Positions 19,208-27,683 of a DNA stretch of 64,000 nt are shown piece by piece (position 1 is the stretch's first letter; every line of letters starts with the position of its first letter). The DNA is from Promicromonospora sukumoe 327MFSha3.1 (lineage in GTDB: Bacteria; Actinomycetota; Actinomycetes; Actinomycetales; Cellulomonadaceae): positions 682,001 to 746,000 of the forward strand of contig NZ_ARQM01000011.1 of assembly GCF_000385135.1 (NCBI RefSeq). Reading direction: 5' to 3'. The notes under the pieces were generated by a model. That model was not told the origin of the DNA. It saw only the letters and a program-made list of their open reading frames with translations, and made no database searches. The position numbers and the translations under genes were made by a program.

Positions 19208-19846
19208 ATGAAGAACCGTGCCGCGCTGATCACCGCCGTCGTCGTCACCGCGGCGATCGCGGTCCCCGGGACCGCCTTCGCCGCCGCCCACGCCTTCCGG
19301 CCCGACCCCACACGCGCCCACTCGTTCATCACCGGGGACACCCCGCTCATCGCCGACGGCGTGGCCATCGGCAAGAACGTGTCCTGGTACAAGTCCTCCG
19401 GCCTCGGCCCGGCTGCCCGGAACACCACGCCCGGGGCGAGCGCCGAGGAGCGGTACATCCCCACCGACGTGTTCCCCGGCGGGGAGCTGCCCGCGGGCGT
19501 CAGCCTCACCGAGGCCCAGGGCATCAACGCTCTCATGCGGATCGGCGAGAACCTGGAGAAGGCGGGGCTGTCGTACGACGACGTCGTCTCGATGCGCGTG
19601 TTCCTGCAGAACCCCAGGGGTGCCGAGAAGATGGACTTCGCCGGGTGGAACCGTGCCTACCGCCAGTTCTTCGCGAACACGAACCTGGCCACCGGTGAGG
19701 TGCTGGACGTGCAGCTCGGTTCGGCGACGACCGAGCCCATGGTCGTGAACGAGGCGCGGCCGTCGCGCTTCGCGCTGGAGGTCGAGAACCTGCCGGTGGA
19801 CGGCTGGCTCGTCGAGGTGGAGGTCGACGCGGTGTACTCGCGCTGA
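19208..19846 (+). CDS. Secreted RidA/YjgF-family protein
   Basis: A 212-residue protein with a Sec signal peptide (MKNRAALITAVVVTAAIAVP, cleavage probably after AFAAA). The mature part is a RidA/YjgF domain: ITGDTPLIADGVAIGKNVSW, EAQGINALMRIGENLEKAGLSYDDVV (broken here as GINALMRIGENLEKAGL), and RVFLQNP. RidA proteins hydrolyse reactive imine/enamine intermediates to ketones and ammonia. The usual carboxylate-binding arginine appears to be within MRVFL. A GGAGGA ribosome-binding site precedes the ATG. It is divergent from an exported amine oxidase whose products are imines. Confidence 0.85.
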   Translation: MKNRAALITAVVVTAAIAVPGTAFAAAHAFRPDPTRAHSFITGDTPLIADGVAIGKNVSWYKSSGLGPAARNTTPGASAEERYIPTDVFPGGELPAGVSLTEAQGINALMRIGENLEKAGLSYDDVVSMRVFLQNPRGAEKMDFAGWNRAYRQFFANTNLATGEVLDVQLGSATTEPMVVNEARPSRFALEVENLPVDGWLVEVEVDAVYSR

Positions 19847-19906
19847 GCGGTGCCGAGCAGGGCCGCGCTCCCGGATACCCCCGGGGCGCGGCCACCCGCC
19901 GCCCGG

Positions 19907-20629
19907 TCAGGCGCTCGTCGCGTGCTGCACCGGCCAGGCGCCCGACGCGTCGGGGCCGGTCAGGCCCTGCTCGCGGCGCCACTCGTTGAAGCTGACCGCC
20001 CACTGGCGGTGCGCGCCGATCTGCTGCTGGTGCAGGTCGGCCAGCGACATGCGGGACAGCTGCGGGAACCGCCGCGCCAGGGCCTCCAGCACGTCGAGCG
20101 TCGCCAGCACGTCGACCTCGGCGGTGTGCAGGTCGCCGTCGGAGGTGACGCCGTACCACTGCGACAGGTCGCCCAGGCGGCGCTTGCCCGGCCGGTACCG
20201 GTCCAGCCAGCGGTCGATGACCAGCGGGTCGACGACCGGCTCGACGGGCCGGCCCAGGCGCTGGGGCAGGGTCTTGAGCCCGTGGCGCTGCAGCTCGGAG
20301 TCGAGCAGCGAGAGGTCGAAGGCCGCGTTGTAGGCGACCACGGGCACGCCCTCGGCGAGCTGCTCGGCGAGGGCGGCGGCGATCTCCTCCAGCGCCTCCC
20401 GGGGCGCCACGCCGTGGGCGCGGGCGTGCTCGGTGGAGATGCCGTGGATGGCGGCGGCCTCCTGCGGGATCTCCACACCCGGGTCCATCAGCCAGGTGCG
20501 CACCTCGGTGCCGGCGCCGGGCGTACGCAGCACGAGGGCCGCGGTGACGATGCGGTCGCCCGTGACGTCCACCCCCGTGGTCTCCGTGTCGAAGCCCAGC
20601 AGCGGCCTGTGGATCCAGGTCTCGTTCAT
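19907..20629 (-). CDS. DnaQ-like 3'-5' exonuclease
   Basis: A 240-residue DEDD exonuclease related to the DNA polymerase III epsilon subunit. Exo I is GFDTETTGVD with Asp14 and Glu16; Exo II lies around VVAYNAAFDLSLLD, and Exo III in the HTAEVDVLATLDVLEAL segment with the catalytic His/Asp pair. A free-standing domain, it probably acts in repair or proofreading; no polymerase is adjacent. GGGAGGACATC precedes the ATG. The gene is divergent from guaB3. Confidence 0.9.
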   Translation of the reverse strand: MNETWIHRPLLGFDTETTGVDVTGDRIVTAALVLRTPGAGTEVRTWLMDPGVEIPQEAAAIHGISTEHARAHGVAPREALEEIAAALAEQLAEGVPVVAYNAAFDLSLLDSELQRHGLKTLPQRLGRPVEPVVDPLVIDRWLDRYRPGKRRLGDLSQWYGVTSDGDLHTAEVDVLATLDVLEALARRFPQLSRMSLADLHQQQIGAHRQWAVSFNEWRREQGLTGPDASGAWPVQHATSA

Positions 20630-20757
20630 GATGTCCTCCCTGCTCGTCCGGGTTCACCGGTGCGTCCAGGGAGAACCCTGCCACCGCTCACTGACACTGT
20701 GGTTCGTGCCACCCCGCACATCACCGAGACACTGCGCGCCGGGTCAGCAGCGATGGG

Positions 20758-20770
20758 TAGGCTTGGCGGG
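20758..20770 (+). promoter_or_regulatory. guaB3 leaderless promoter (-10)
   Basis: TAGGCT (20758-20763) and six bases precede the GTG at 20770, in the same TAGRCTTG-type module as guaB and guaA. Confidence 0.7.
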
Positions 20771-21894
20771 TGAGCAACGAGATCGAGATCGGACGCGGCA
20801 AGCGTGGGCGGCGCGCCTATTCCTTCGACGACATCGCGGTGGTGCCCTCCCGGCGCACACGCGACCCGAAGGACGTCTCGGTCGGCTGGCAGATCGACGC
20901 GTACCACTTCGACCTGCCGATCGTCGCGGCCCCGATGGACTCGGTGATGACCCCGGACAGCGCGGTCGCGCTGGGCCGGTTCGGGGGCCTTGGCGTGCTC
21001 GACCTCGAGGGCCTCTGGACCCGCTACGAGTCGCCCGAGCCGCTGCTCGCGGAGATCGCGGCCCTGCCCGTCGGCGAGGCGACGCACCGCATGCAGGAGA
21101 TCTACTCCGAGCCGATCAAGCCGGAGCTCATCACGCAGCGCCTCAAGGAGATCCGCTCGGCCGGCGTCACCGTCGCCGGCGCGCTGACCCCGCAGCGCAC
21201 CCAGGAGTTCTACAAGACGGTGGTCGACGCCGGCGTCGACCTGTTCGTCATCCGCGGCACCACGGTCTCGGCCGAGCACGTCTCGGGCAACGCCGAGCCG
21301 CTCAACCTCAAGCGCTTCATCTACGAGCTCGACGTGCCCGTCGTCGTCGGCGGGGCCTCGACCTACACGGCCGCGCTGCACCTGATGCGCACGGGCGCCG
21401 CCGGAGTGCTCGTCGGTTTCGGCGGCGGCGCCGCCCACACCACGCGCGTCAGCCTGGGCATCCACGCGCCCATGGCCACCTCCGTCGCCGACGTCGCCGC
21501 GGCCCGCCGCGACTACCTCGACGAGTCGGGCGGCCGGTACGTGCACGTCATCGCCGACGGCGGGGTGGGCCACTCGGGCGACATCGTCAAGGCCGTGGCC
21601 TGCGGCGCGGACGCCGTCATGCTCGGCGCCGCGCTCGCACGGGCCGGCGAGGCCCCCGGCAAGGGCTTCCACTGGGGCCCCGAGGCGCACCACCCGCAGC
21701 TGCCGCGCGGCGAGCGCGTCGAGGTGGGCACGGTCGGCACGCTGGAGGAGATCCTCTTCGGGCCGGGCAAGCAGGCCGACGGCACCCTCAACCTCGTGGG
21801 TGCCCTCCGCCGTGCGATGGCGACCACCGGCTACTCCGACCTCAAGGAGTTCCAGCGGGTCGAGGTCGTCGTCTCCCCGTACCAGCCTCGGTGA
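20770..21894 (+). CDS. GuaB3-family IMP dehydrogenase-related protein
   Basis: A 374-residue IMPDH-barrel protein lacking CBS domains, the actinobacterial GuaB3 type found beside or near guaB. The N terminus EIGRGKRGRRAYSFDDIAVV is characteristic, as are AAPMDSVMTPDSA and VIADGGVGHSGDIVKAVACG. The IMPDH-type loop around the catalytic cysteine (GxGSxCTT) is replaced: FGGGAAHTTRVSLG lacks a cysteine. It may therefore not be an IMP dehydrogenase; some GuaB3 proteins are proposed to be GMP reductases. Its GTG start follows the leaderless module shared with guaB and guaA. The stop overlaps the GNAT start. Confidence 0.88.
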   Translation: MSNEIEIGRGKRGRRAYSFDDIAVVPSRRTRDPKDVSVGWQIDAYHFDLPIVAAPMDSVMTPDSAVALGRFGGLGVLDLEGLWTRYESPEPLLAEIAALPVGEATHRMQEIYSEPIKPELITQRLKEIRSAGVTVAGALTPQRTQEFYKTVVDAGVDLFVIRGTTVSAEHVSGNAEPLNLKRFIYELDVPVVVGGASTYTAALHLMRTGAAGVLVGFGGGAAHTTRVSLGIHAPMATSVADVAAARRDYLDESGGRYVHVIADGGVGHSGDIVKAVACGADAVMLGAALARAGEAPGKGFHWGPEAHHPQLPRGERVEVGTVGTLEEILFGPGKQADGTLNLVGALRRAMATTGYSDLKEFQRVEVVVSPYQPR

Positions 21895-22370
21895 CCGCCG
21901 CGCCGAGCGGTGAGTCGCTCGCCCCTGTCCTGGCCGCGGCGCCCGCGGCCGACGGCGAGTTCGTCGAGATCACGGACACCGACGTCGACCAGGTGGTCGA
22001 GCTGTGGCGGGAGTGCGGCCTGACCCGGCCGTGGAACGACCCGCACCTCGACATCGCCGACGCCCGCGCGGGCAGCACCTCGACGGTGCTGGTCGCCCGG
22101 GCCGACGGCCGCGTGGCGGCGTCCGCCATGGCCGGGCTCGACGGGCATCGTGGCTGGCTGTACTACGTGGCGGTCGCGCCCGGGCTGCAGGGCACGGGCC
22201 TGGGCCGGGCCGCCGTCGTCGCGGCCGAGGCGTGGCTGGTGGCGCGCGGCGCGCGCAAGATCCAGCTCATGGTGCGCACCACCAACGACGCCGTGATCGG
22301 CTTCTACGAGCGGCTCGGCTACGCCGACCAGGAGACCACCGTGCTCGGCCGCTGGGTCGAGCCGAGCTGA
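21891..22370 (+). CDS. GNAT-family acetyltransferase (YpeA-like)
   Basis: A 159-residue acetyltransferase. VELWRECGLTRPWNDPHLD near the N terminus and YYVAVAPGLQGTGLGRAAV (acetyl-CoA loop) match the YpeA group; VRTTNDAVIGFYERLGYA closes the fold. A 20-residue alanine-rich leader precedes the domain. The GTG start overlaps the guaB3 stop (GTGA), so translation is coupled. The substrate is unknown, and the link to purine metabolism is positional only. Confidence 0.85.
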   Translation: MTAAPSGESLAPVLAAAPAADGEFVEITDTDVDQVVELWRECGLTRPWNDPHLDIADARAGSTSTVLVARADGRVAASAMAGLDGHRGWLYYVAVAPGLQGTGLGRAAVVAAEAWLVARGARKIQLMVRTTNDAVIGFYERLGYADQETTVLGRWVEPS

Positions 22371-22485
22371 CCCTGCGCCGTCCCGCCTGAGGCGAGATCG
22401 CGGCCGTTACCACGAAGCGATACGAAAGTCAGTTTCACACATCTATCAATACGTGGTGCAGGGTTTTGCGCGTAGGGTGGCCGCC

Positions 22486-24120
22486 ATGATCGACGACACA
22501 GCAGCCGACGCAGCCGCGAGTGGTGCCGTCGGCGGGGTGCTCGACCCCGAGCATCCGCAGGGAACCTTCGTTCTCGAGCCCGGCGTGATGGCGCCGCTCG
22601 TGGCTCGGATCGCGACCTCCGAGGCTTCCGGCACGCACCGCTCGATGTGTCCGTTCACGGGTGCTCCCCTCGTGACCTTCCCGGTCTCCTCCGCCGACGA
22701 CGTGGCCGCCAGCGTGGTCCGCGCGCGGGTGGCGCAGCGCGGCTGGGCGCGCCTCCCGGTGCGTGACCGCGCCGGGGTGCTCCAGCGGCTCGGCCGGATC
22801 GTCCTGGAGAGACAGTCCGAGGCGCTCGACCTGATCCAGCTCGAGACCGGCAAGTCGCGGCGCGCCGCGTTCGAGGAGATCGCGGACATCGCGCAGGTCG
22901 CGCGGCACTACGCCGTGCGCGGTGAGCGCTACCTGGCCTCGCGTCGCGTGCGCGGCATGGTCCCGCTGCTGGCCGGTGTGCAGGTGCACCGCCGGCCCGT
23001 CGGCGTCGTCGGCGCGATCGCGCCCTGGAACTTCCCGCTGGTGCTCGCGCTGTCCGAGGCCCTGCCCGCGCTGCTGGCCGGCAACGCCGTGGTGCTCAAG
23101 CCGGACCCGCAGACCACCCTCACCGCCCTGTGGGCCGCCGAGGCCCTGGACGACGCCGGCCTGCCGGCGGGCCTGTTCCAGGTGGTCGCGGGCGGCCCGG
23201 ACGTGGGCGAGGCGCTGATCGAGCACGTCGACCATGTCGCGTTCACGGGCTCGACCGCCACGGGCCGCAAGGTCGCCGCCCGCGCGGGGGAGCGCCTCAT
23301 CGGGGCGACGCTCGAGCTCGGCGGCAAGAACGCGCTGTACGTCGCGGAGGACGTCGACGTCGACGCGGCCGTCCCGGGCATCGTTCGGGCCTGCTTCTCG
23401 AACGCCGGGCAGCTGTGCGTGTCCGTCGAACGACTGGTGGTGCACGAGGCGATCGCCGACGAGTTCGTGGCCAAGTTCGTGCGTGCCGTGCGCAACCTGC
23501 GGCTCAGCCCGGCGCTGGACTACTCGGCCGACATCGGCTCGCTCACCTCCGCCGCGCAGCTCGACAAGGTGACCGCGCACGTGGACGACGCGCTGGCGCG
23601 CGGCGCCCGGGTGCTCGCCGGTGGCGTGCACCGCGCCGACGTCGGCCCCTACTTCTACGCGCCGACCGTGCTCGACGACGTGCCGGCCCAGGCCGTCGTG
23701 GCGCGCGAGGAGACGTTCGGGCCCGTCGTCACGATCACCCGGGTCGACTGCGACGAGGACGCCGTCACCGTCATCAACGACACCGAGTACGGGCTGCACT
23801 CCGCCGTCTGGACCCGGGACGTCGCGCGGGCGCGGCGCCTGGCCGCGCGCCTGGAGTGCGGGTCGGTCGCGATCAACGACGGGTACACGCTGACCTGGGG
23901 CTCGGTCTCCGCGCCGCTCGGCGGCTGGAAGTCGTCGGGGCTCGGCGGGCGGCACGGGGCGGCGTCGATCACCGGCCTGACCCGGCAGCAGACCGTGGTG
24001 ACGTCGCGCGGCGCCCGGATCGGGGCGACGCTCGACAGCCTCTACGGCCTCGGCGGGGACACCCCGAGCCGGGTGCTGACCACGGCCCTGGGAGCGATGC
24101 GCAAGCTGCGCCTGTCCTGA
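22486..24120 (+). CDS. gabD2: Succinate-semialdehyde dehydrogenase (NADP+), GabD2-type
   Basis: A 544-residue aldehyde dehydrogenase. Glu277 (LELGGKNAL) and Cys311 (NAGQLCVSVERL) are the catalytic pair, and APWNFPLVLALSEALPAL, GNAVVLKPDPQT and FTGSTATG form the cofactor site. Residues and length agree with the mycobacterial/actinobacterial GabD2 group, which oxidises succinate semialdehyde to succinate; other semialdehydes are possible. I place the start at ATG 22486, 7 bases after TAGGGT (22473-22478), a leaderless start, rather than the GTG 11 codons upstream. No GABA transaminase is adjacent. Confidence 0.87.
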   Translation: MIDDTAADAAASGAVGGVLDPEHPQGTFVLEPGVMAPLVARIATSEASGTHRSMCPFTGAPLVTFPVSSADDVAASVVRARVAQRGWARLPVRDRAGVLQRLGRIVLERQSEALDLIQLETGKSRRAAFEEIADIAQVARHYAVRGERYLASRRVRGMVPLLAGVQVHRRPVGVVGAIAPWNFPLVLALSEALPALLAGNAVVLKPDPQTTLTALWAAEALDDAGLPAGLFQVVAGGPDVGEALIEHVDHVAFTGSTATGRKVAARAGERLIGATLELGGKNALYVAEDVDVDAAVPGIVRACFSNAGQLCVSVERLVVHEAIADEFVAKFVRAVRNLRLSPALDYSADIGSLTSAAQLDKVTAHVDDALARGARVLAGGVHRADVGPYFYAPTVLDDVPAQAVVAREETFGPVVTITRVDCDEDAVTVINDTEYGLHSAVWTRDVARARRLAARLECGSVAINDGYTLTWGSVSAPLGGWKSSGLGGRHGAASITGLTRQQTVVTSRGARIGATLDSLYGLGGDTPSRVLTTALGAMRKLRLS

Positions 24121-24192
24121 GGTGCGGGGCCGCGGCCGAACTGGTCGTCGAAGGAGTGAACGGTCGTCACCGGGGCGAGTACGCTCACCCGC

Positions 24193-24675
24193 ATGACGAC
24201 GCAGCTCCATGCCTTCTGGAAGTCCGCCAACTCGCTGCCGGTGGTCGGCGGCCTGCTCGGGAAGCGGATCTTCAGCCTGGCGTACAGCCTCAAGGCCCCG
24301 TACTTCGGCACCATCGCCCCGCGCGTGGTCGACATGCGACCGAACTACGGCGAGGTCGTCGTGCCCAACCGGTGGCGCAACCGCAACCACATCGGCACGG
24401 TGCACGCGATCGCCGTCTGCAACGGGCTCGAGATGGCCATGGGCTCGCTCGCCGAGGCCACCGTGCCGGACGACAAGCGGTGGCTGCCCAAGGGCATGGA
24501 GGTCTCCTACCTCGCGAAGTCGACCGGTGACGTCACCTGCGTCGCCGAGACCGACCAGGCGCAGTGGGACGGCGACGACAAGGACCTGCCCGTGCGCGTG
24601 CGCGGCGTGCTGGCCGACGGCACCGTGGTGGTCGAGGGCACGATCCACCTGTGGGTCACGCCGAAGAAGAAGTGA
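24193..24675 (+). CDS. DUF4442 hotdog-fold protein
   Basis: A 160-residue protein of the DUF4442/PaaI-like hotdog family, related to acyl-CoA thioesterases. RNRNHIGTVHAIAVCNGLEMAMG matches the region around the hotdog helix (seen as NHIGTVHAIAVCNGLE), and ALEVSYLAKSTGDVTC-like strands follow (here MEVSYLAKSTGDVTC). Catalysis has not been established for the family. The ATG lies 7 bases after TACGCT (24180-24185), so it has its own leaderless promoter although it follows the dehydrogenase by 72 bp. Convergent with the next gene, one base apart. Confidence 0.83.
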   Translation: MTTQLHAFWKSANSLPVVGGLLGKRIFSLAYSLKAPYFGTIAPRVVDMRPNYGEVVVPNRWRNRNHIGTVHAIAVCNGLEMAMGSLAEATVPDDKRWLPKGMEVSYLAKSTGDVTCVAETDQAQWDGDDKDLPVRVRGVLADGTVVVEGTIHLWVTPKKK

Positions 24676-24676
24676 G

Positions 24677-25300
24677 TCAGCGGGGGCGGCGCCTCGCGAG
24701 GGAGCGGACCGCGGCCTTCCAGCTCGCCGGCAGCTCGCGCACGTGCCACCAGGCCCACTGCGCCGGCTGGACGCTCGCGGCGCTGACGCCGACACCCACG
24801 GCGTCGAGCCCGGCCTCTACGCAGGAGTAGAGGGTGCGGCGCAGGTGGTAGTCCTGCGTGACGACGACGGCGGTGCGCACGCCGTACAGGTCGTACGCGC
24901 GGCGGCACGTGGCCGTGGTGTTGAAGCCCTCGCGGTCCAGCACGATCGCGTCGTCGGGGACGCCGAGGTCGTTGTCCAGGAGCCAGGCGCGCATCGAGCC
25001 GGGCTCGTCGTAGCGGGTGCCGTCGGGGTTGTCGTGGGCGTCGCCGCTCAGGATCACCGTGGGCGCCACGCCTGCGCGGTACAGCTCGGCGCCGCCCTCG
25101 ACGCGGCGGCGCAGGTAGGTCGACGGGGTTCCGTCGCTGCGGAGCCCGGCGCCCAGGACGATGACGGCGTCGGCCTTCTCGATCTCGCTCGCGCCGTTGC
25201 GCACGCGGGCGTTGCCGGTGGCCTGAACTGCGACGACGGGGACGGTGAAGGCGACGGCGAGCGCGCCCGCGACGATGGCGGAGACCTTGAGGGGAGTCAC
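24677..25300 (-). CDS. DUF218/YdcF-SanA-family membrane-anchored protein
   Basis: A 207-residue protein of the DUF218 family (SanA, YdcF, ElyC). An N-terminal hydrophobic anchor (SAIVAGALAVAFTVPVVAV) precedes the domain, which shows DAVIVLGAGLRSDGTPS, VILSGDAHDN and VVVTQDYHLRRTLYSC. Relatives affect cell-envelope integrity and vancomycin sensitivity, but the biochemical role is unknown. The GTG at 25300 is 7 bases after TAGCGT, a leaderless start; the frame is open much further upstream but that part is antisense noise. Confidence 0.85.
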   Translation of the reverse strand: MTPLKVSAIVAGALAVAFTVPVVAVQATGNARVRNGASEIEKADAVIVLGAGLRSDGTPSTYLRRRVEGGAELYRAGVAPTVILSGDAHDNPDGTRYDEPGSMRAWLLDNDLGVPDDAIVLDREGFNTTATCRRAYDLYGVRTAVVVTQDYHLRRTLYSCVEAGLDAVGVGVSAASVQPAQWAWWHVRELPASWKAAVRSLARRRPR

Positions 25301-25366
25301 GACGGGAACGCTACCGCGTGCGGGGCGGTGGGCTGTCGCTTGGCTCGGCTGGGCGCGGCCGCGGGT

Positions 25367-25436
25367 GGGTGGTCGGCAGAATGTCAGGTGGTCGGCATTC
25401 TGAGGAACCGACCACCTGACATTCTGCCGACCACCC
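25367..25436. repeat. Long intergenic hairpin downstream of the HD-domain gene
   Basis: Perfect 29-bp arms (25367-25395 and 25408-25436) enclose a 12-base loop. It lies 19 bp after the stop of the DUF4031/HD gene (read on the minus strand) and 55 bp upstream of the DUF218 gene's -10. The arm contains GTCAGGTGGTCGG, close to the tsaE-tsaB hairpin. No T-tract. Confidence 0.9.
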
Positions 25437-25455
25437 GACGTCCTGCCGACCGGGC

Positions 25456-26367
25456 TCAGGCCGCCAGCAGGGTTAGCTCGGCGCGCAGGTTGGCTACTGC
25501 GGCGTCCTGCCAGCGGGCGGTGCCCGGGGTGGTGCGGAACAGCGGGCCGCCCGCCAGCAGGGTGCGGAGCACCTCGGAGCGGCCGGCCCGGAACAGGGGG
25601 TCGGGGACCTCGCAGTACTCGGCGCGAACCTGGTGCGTGTACCGCGTGTAGACGGCGGGGCTGCCGCCGAGCACGGCCAGGTCGGCGTCGCTGACCAGGC
25701 CGCCGACGACATCGTCGGGCGCCGGGTCGTGGGCGGCCGTGACCATGACGAGGCGTGCGGTCTCGTCGATGTCCTCGGGGGTGACGCCGGCGTTTGTCAG
25801 CGGACCGAGCAGCTCGGCGACGAGGTCGGCGGACCGCTCCTCGTCCTGCTGGGCGACGCCGTCGTGCACCGCGTCGTGGAACCAGAGCGCGAGGCGGGCG
25901 TGCCAGAGACCGCGGTCGTCGATGCGGCTCTCGTCCGCGACGACGTCGAGGGCGTCCAGGGCCGCTGCCAGGTGGAACGTCGTGTGGTAGACCCGGTGCG
26001 GTTCGCGCCAGCGGTCGACCAGGTCCGTGCCGGCGTCGCGGGCCAGGCTCGGGTCGGCCCACAGCTCGTCCCACCGGCTCAGGAGCGCGGCGCGCTTGGC
26101 GCGGTTCCGCTCGGCACCGGAGACGCGCAACCCTGAGCCCGCCAGCCGCCGGGCCAGGTCGCCGCCGTCGACGGGCACGGCGCCCGCCGCGACCAGGTCG
26201 TCGTACCGCTCGGCGGGGACGTCGTAGTGGTCGAGGTCGAGCGCGCGGTCGGGGACACCGGCGGCGCGGGCGAAGAGGCGGAGCTCGTGCAGCGACCCGT
26301 CCGAGACCAGGTGGGAGAAGAGCGTCCCGTGCGCGGGCCAGGCCGGCGGGTCGATGAAGAGGGTCAC
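25456..26367 (-). CDS. DUF4031 domain fused to an HD-type hydrolase domain
   Basis: A 303-residue two-domain protein. Residues 1-85 (FIDPPAWPAHGTLFSHLVSD, LDHYDVPAERYDDLVAAGA) match DUF4031, a short domain of unknown function. Residues about 88-303 resemble the HD metal-dependent phosphohydrolase-like group: RVYHTTFHLAAALDAL and ALWFHDAVHDG supply the histidines and the HD pair. In many genomes DUF4031 is a stand-alone protein, so the fusion suggests joint action on a nucleotide-like substrate (inference). The GTG start follows TAGCCT by 6 bases (leaderless). Confidence 0.82.
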   Translation of the reverse strand: MTLFIDPPAWPAHGTLFSHLVSDGSLHELRLFARAAGVPDRALDLDHYDVPAERYDDLVAAGAVPVDGGDLARRLAGSGLRVSGAERNRAKRAALLSRWDELWADPSLARDAGTDLVDRWREPHRVYHTTFHLAAALDALDVVADESRIDDRGLWHARLALWFHDAVHDGVAQQDEERSADLVAELLGPLTNAGVTPEDIDETARLVMVTAAHDPAPDDVVGGLVSDADLAVLGGSPAVYTRYTHQVRAEYCEVPDPLFRAGRSEVLRTLLAGGPLFRTTPGTARWQDAAVANLRAELTLLAA

Positions 26368-26643
26368 GGGGTGAGGCTAGCGCTCCTGGCAGGGTCGGAC
26401 GGTCGGTCGGTGCGGGCGTGGGCTCGTCGACCGGCTGGCGTCTGGCTGCTGACGGCGCTCCGAAGATCACCCGCTCGCGCGGCAGAAGTAGTCAACGGGT
26501 CCGCTTTTCGTCCCCTAGATTTCTGGTCGGCCGAGCAGCGTCGCCCGGCCGGCTCCAACTGGGCGTGAGGACACCGTGGTGAAGGCGCCGATGGCGCATG
26601 AACAAGCCAGTCACGCCCGCTCACCAGCGTCAAAGGAACAGGT

Positions 26644-27081
26644 ATGTCAGAAGAGCGCGTTGTATTTCTTACCATTGTCATCAGTATTGTCCTCGCCGGC
26701 TTCGTGGCGCGGTGGCTCTTCGGCCGGGCGGCGGTCAAGCGGTCCGGCTCCGGCGTCGTGCAGGTCATCGTCTGGGCGCGCTCCGGGAAGGTCCCTGGCC
26801 TGGCGCGGCAGAAGAAGTGGGTCAAGGCCAAGGTCAGTGCCGACGAGGTCGGGCGCCTGGTGTGGGTCAAGCCCGCCGGAGAGCCCGTGGAGCTGACGCT
26901 GCGGAGCCGGGAGCCCCGGCCGCGCAACAAGTCCGATCTCTTCTTCCTGGACCCGGGCACTCCCGTCTGGGAAGCGACCACTCCGGACGGCCAGGAGATC
27001 GGGATCGTCATCCCGCAGGCGCGAGAGCACTCGTTCGTCGAGCAGCTTCCGGTAGCGGAGCACGCGGAACCTCAGGCCTAG
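26644..27081 (+). CDS. Hypothetical protein with one N-terminal TM segment
   Basis: A 145-residue protein I cannot assign. Residues 6-27 (VVFLTIVISIVLAGFVARWL) form a membrane anchor, and the rest is a basic then acidic soluble domain rich in beta-type residues (KPAGEPVELTLRSREP, FLDPGTPVWEATTPDGQEIG). The first 20 codons use many A/T-ending codons (GTA, TTT, CTT, ATT, AGT), unusual for this window. AAAGGAACAGGT precedes the ATG. TAGATT (26516-26521) is a possible -10 in the 276-bp gap upstream, which otherwise shows nothing. Confidence 0.65.
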   Translation: MSEERVVFLTIVISIVLAGFVARWLFGRAAVKRSGSGVVQVIVWARSGKVPGLARQKKWVKAKVSADEVGRLVWVKPAGEPVELTLRSREPRPRNKSDLFFLDPGTPVWEATTPDGQEIGIVIPQAREHSFVEQLPVAEHAEPQA

Positions 27082-27134
27082 TTGAAGGGTGGGCGTCGAA
27101 CACGCCCGCTGATTGCAGCGTTCCGCTGCCTCCA

Positions 27135-27162
27135 CCTCGTCGCCGCAATTGCGGCGACGAGG
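27135..27162. terminator. Bidirectional terminator palindrome
   Basis: A perfect 28-base palindrome, arms CCTCGTCGCCGCAA and its complement with no loop, centred on AATT. It sits between the convergent hypothetical gene (ends 27081) and the NATD1-like gene (ends 27231), a position suited to terminate both. Confidence 0.75.
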
Positions 27163-27230
27163 CCGGCGCGTTTCACGTGGATCTGGGTCTGCGTCCGCGG
27201 CGCGAAGCCGAGATGTCCGCCGCGAACGGC

Positions 27231-27683
27231 CTACTCGCCCGCCCGCCGAGCCTCCCGAGCCGCCGCCCGCTGCGCCTTCACGGCCTCGGTGACCTGCGCG
27301 ATGTCGTCCCTGGTCGGCTGGCGGATCGCCCCGCCCGCCGCCACGTACTCGTCCCCGTGCTTCGCCAGGTGCGCCGCGAACAGTGGGCACACCGGCACGA
27401 CCACGATGTTCTTGCGGATGCTGTCGGCGAGGGCCTCGCGCACCAGGATGCCCGCGAGCCCGCGACCGCCGTACTCCTCGTCGACCTCGGTGTGGAAGAA
27501 GACCCGGTCGCCACCGCCCGCGGCGTCGTCATCACCGGCAGAGCCACCGGAAACACCCGAAGCCCCGTCCACGAAGTCGGCCCGCCCGACCACGGGCGAG
27601 TCGTCGACCTGCACGGCGTACGCCCCGATCGGGCGACCCGTGTTCAGCGTGACGGTGACGGGCGCACCGGTCCGGTCCTTCAT
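27231..27683 (-). CDS. GNAT-like N-acetyltransferase of the NATD1 type
   Basis: A 150-residue protein. The core [20 protein letters not shown] followed by VREALADS and [20 protein letters not shown] matches the small NATD1/YjdJ acetyltransferase-like domain. A glycine/aspartate-rich insert (about 40-60) interrupts the first strands and is unusual. The ATG overlaps the upstream oxidoreductase stop by 4 bases with GGAGGCCTC upstream, so it is the last gene of the MarR-controlled operon. Its acceptor is unknown. Confidence 0.8.
   Translation of the reverse strand: MKDRTGAPVTVTLNTGRPIGAYAVQVDDSPVVGRADFVDGASGVSGGSAGDDDAAGGGDRVFFHTEVDEEYGGRGLAGILVREALADSIRKNIVVVPVCPLFAAHLAKHGDEYVAAGGAIRQPTRDDIAQVTEAVKAQRAAAREARRAGE

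Noticed and set aside
22435-24795. 786-codon minus-strand frame opposite the aldehyde dehydrogenase
   Set aside because: Shadow of gabD2 and the DUF4442 gene; composition is His/Arg/Gly-rich with no motifs.
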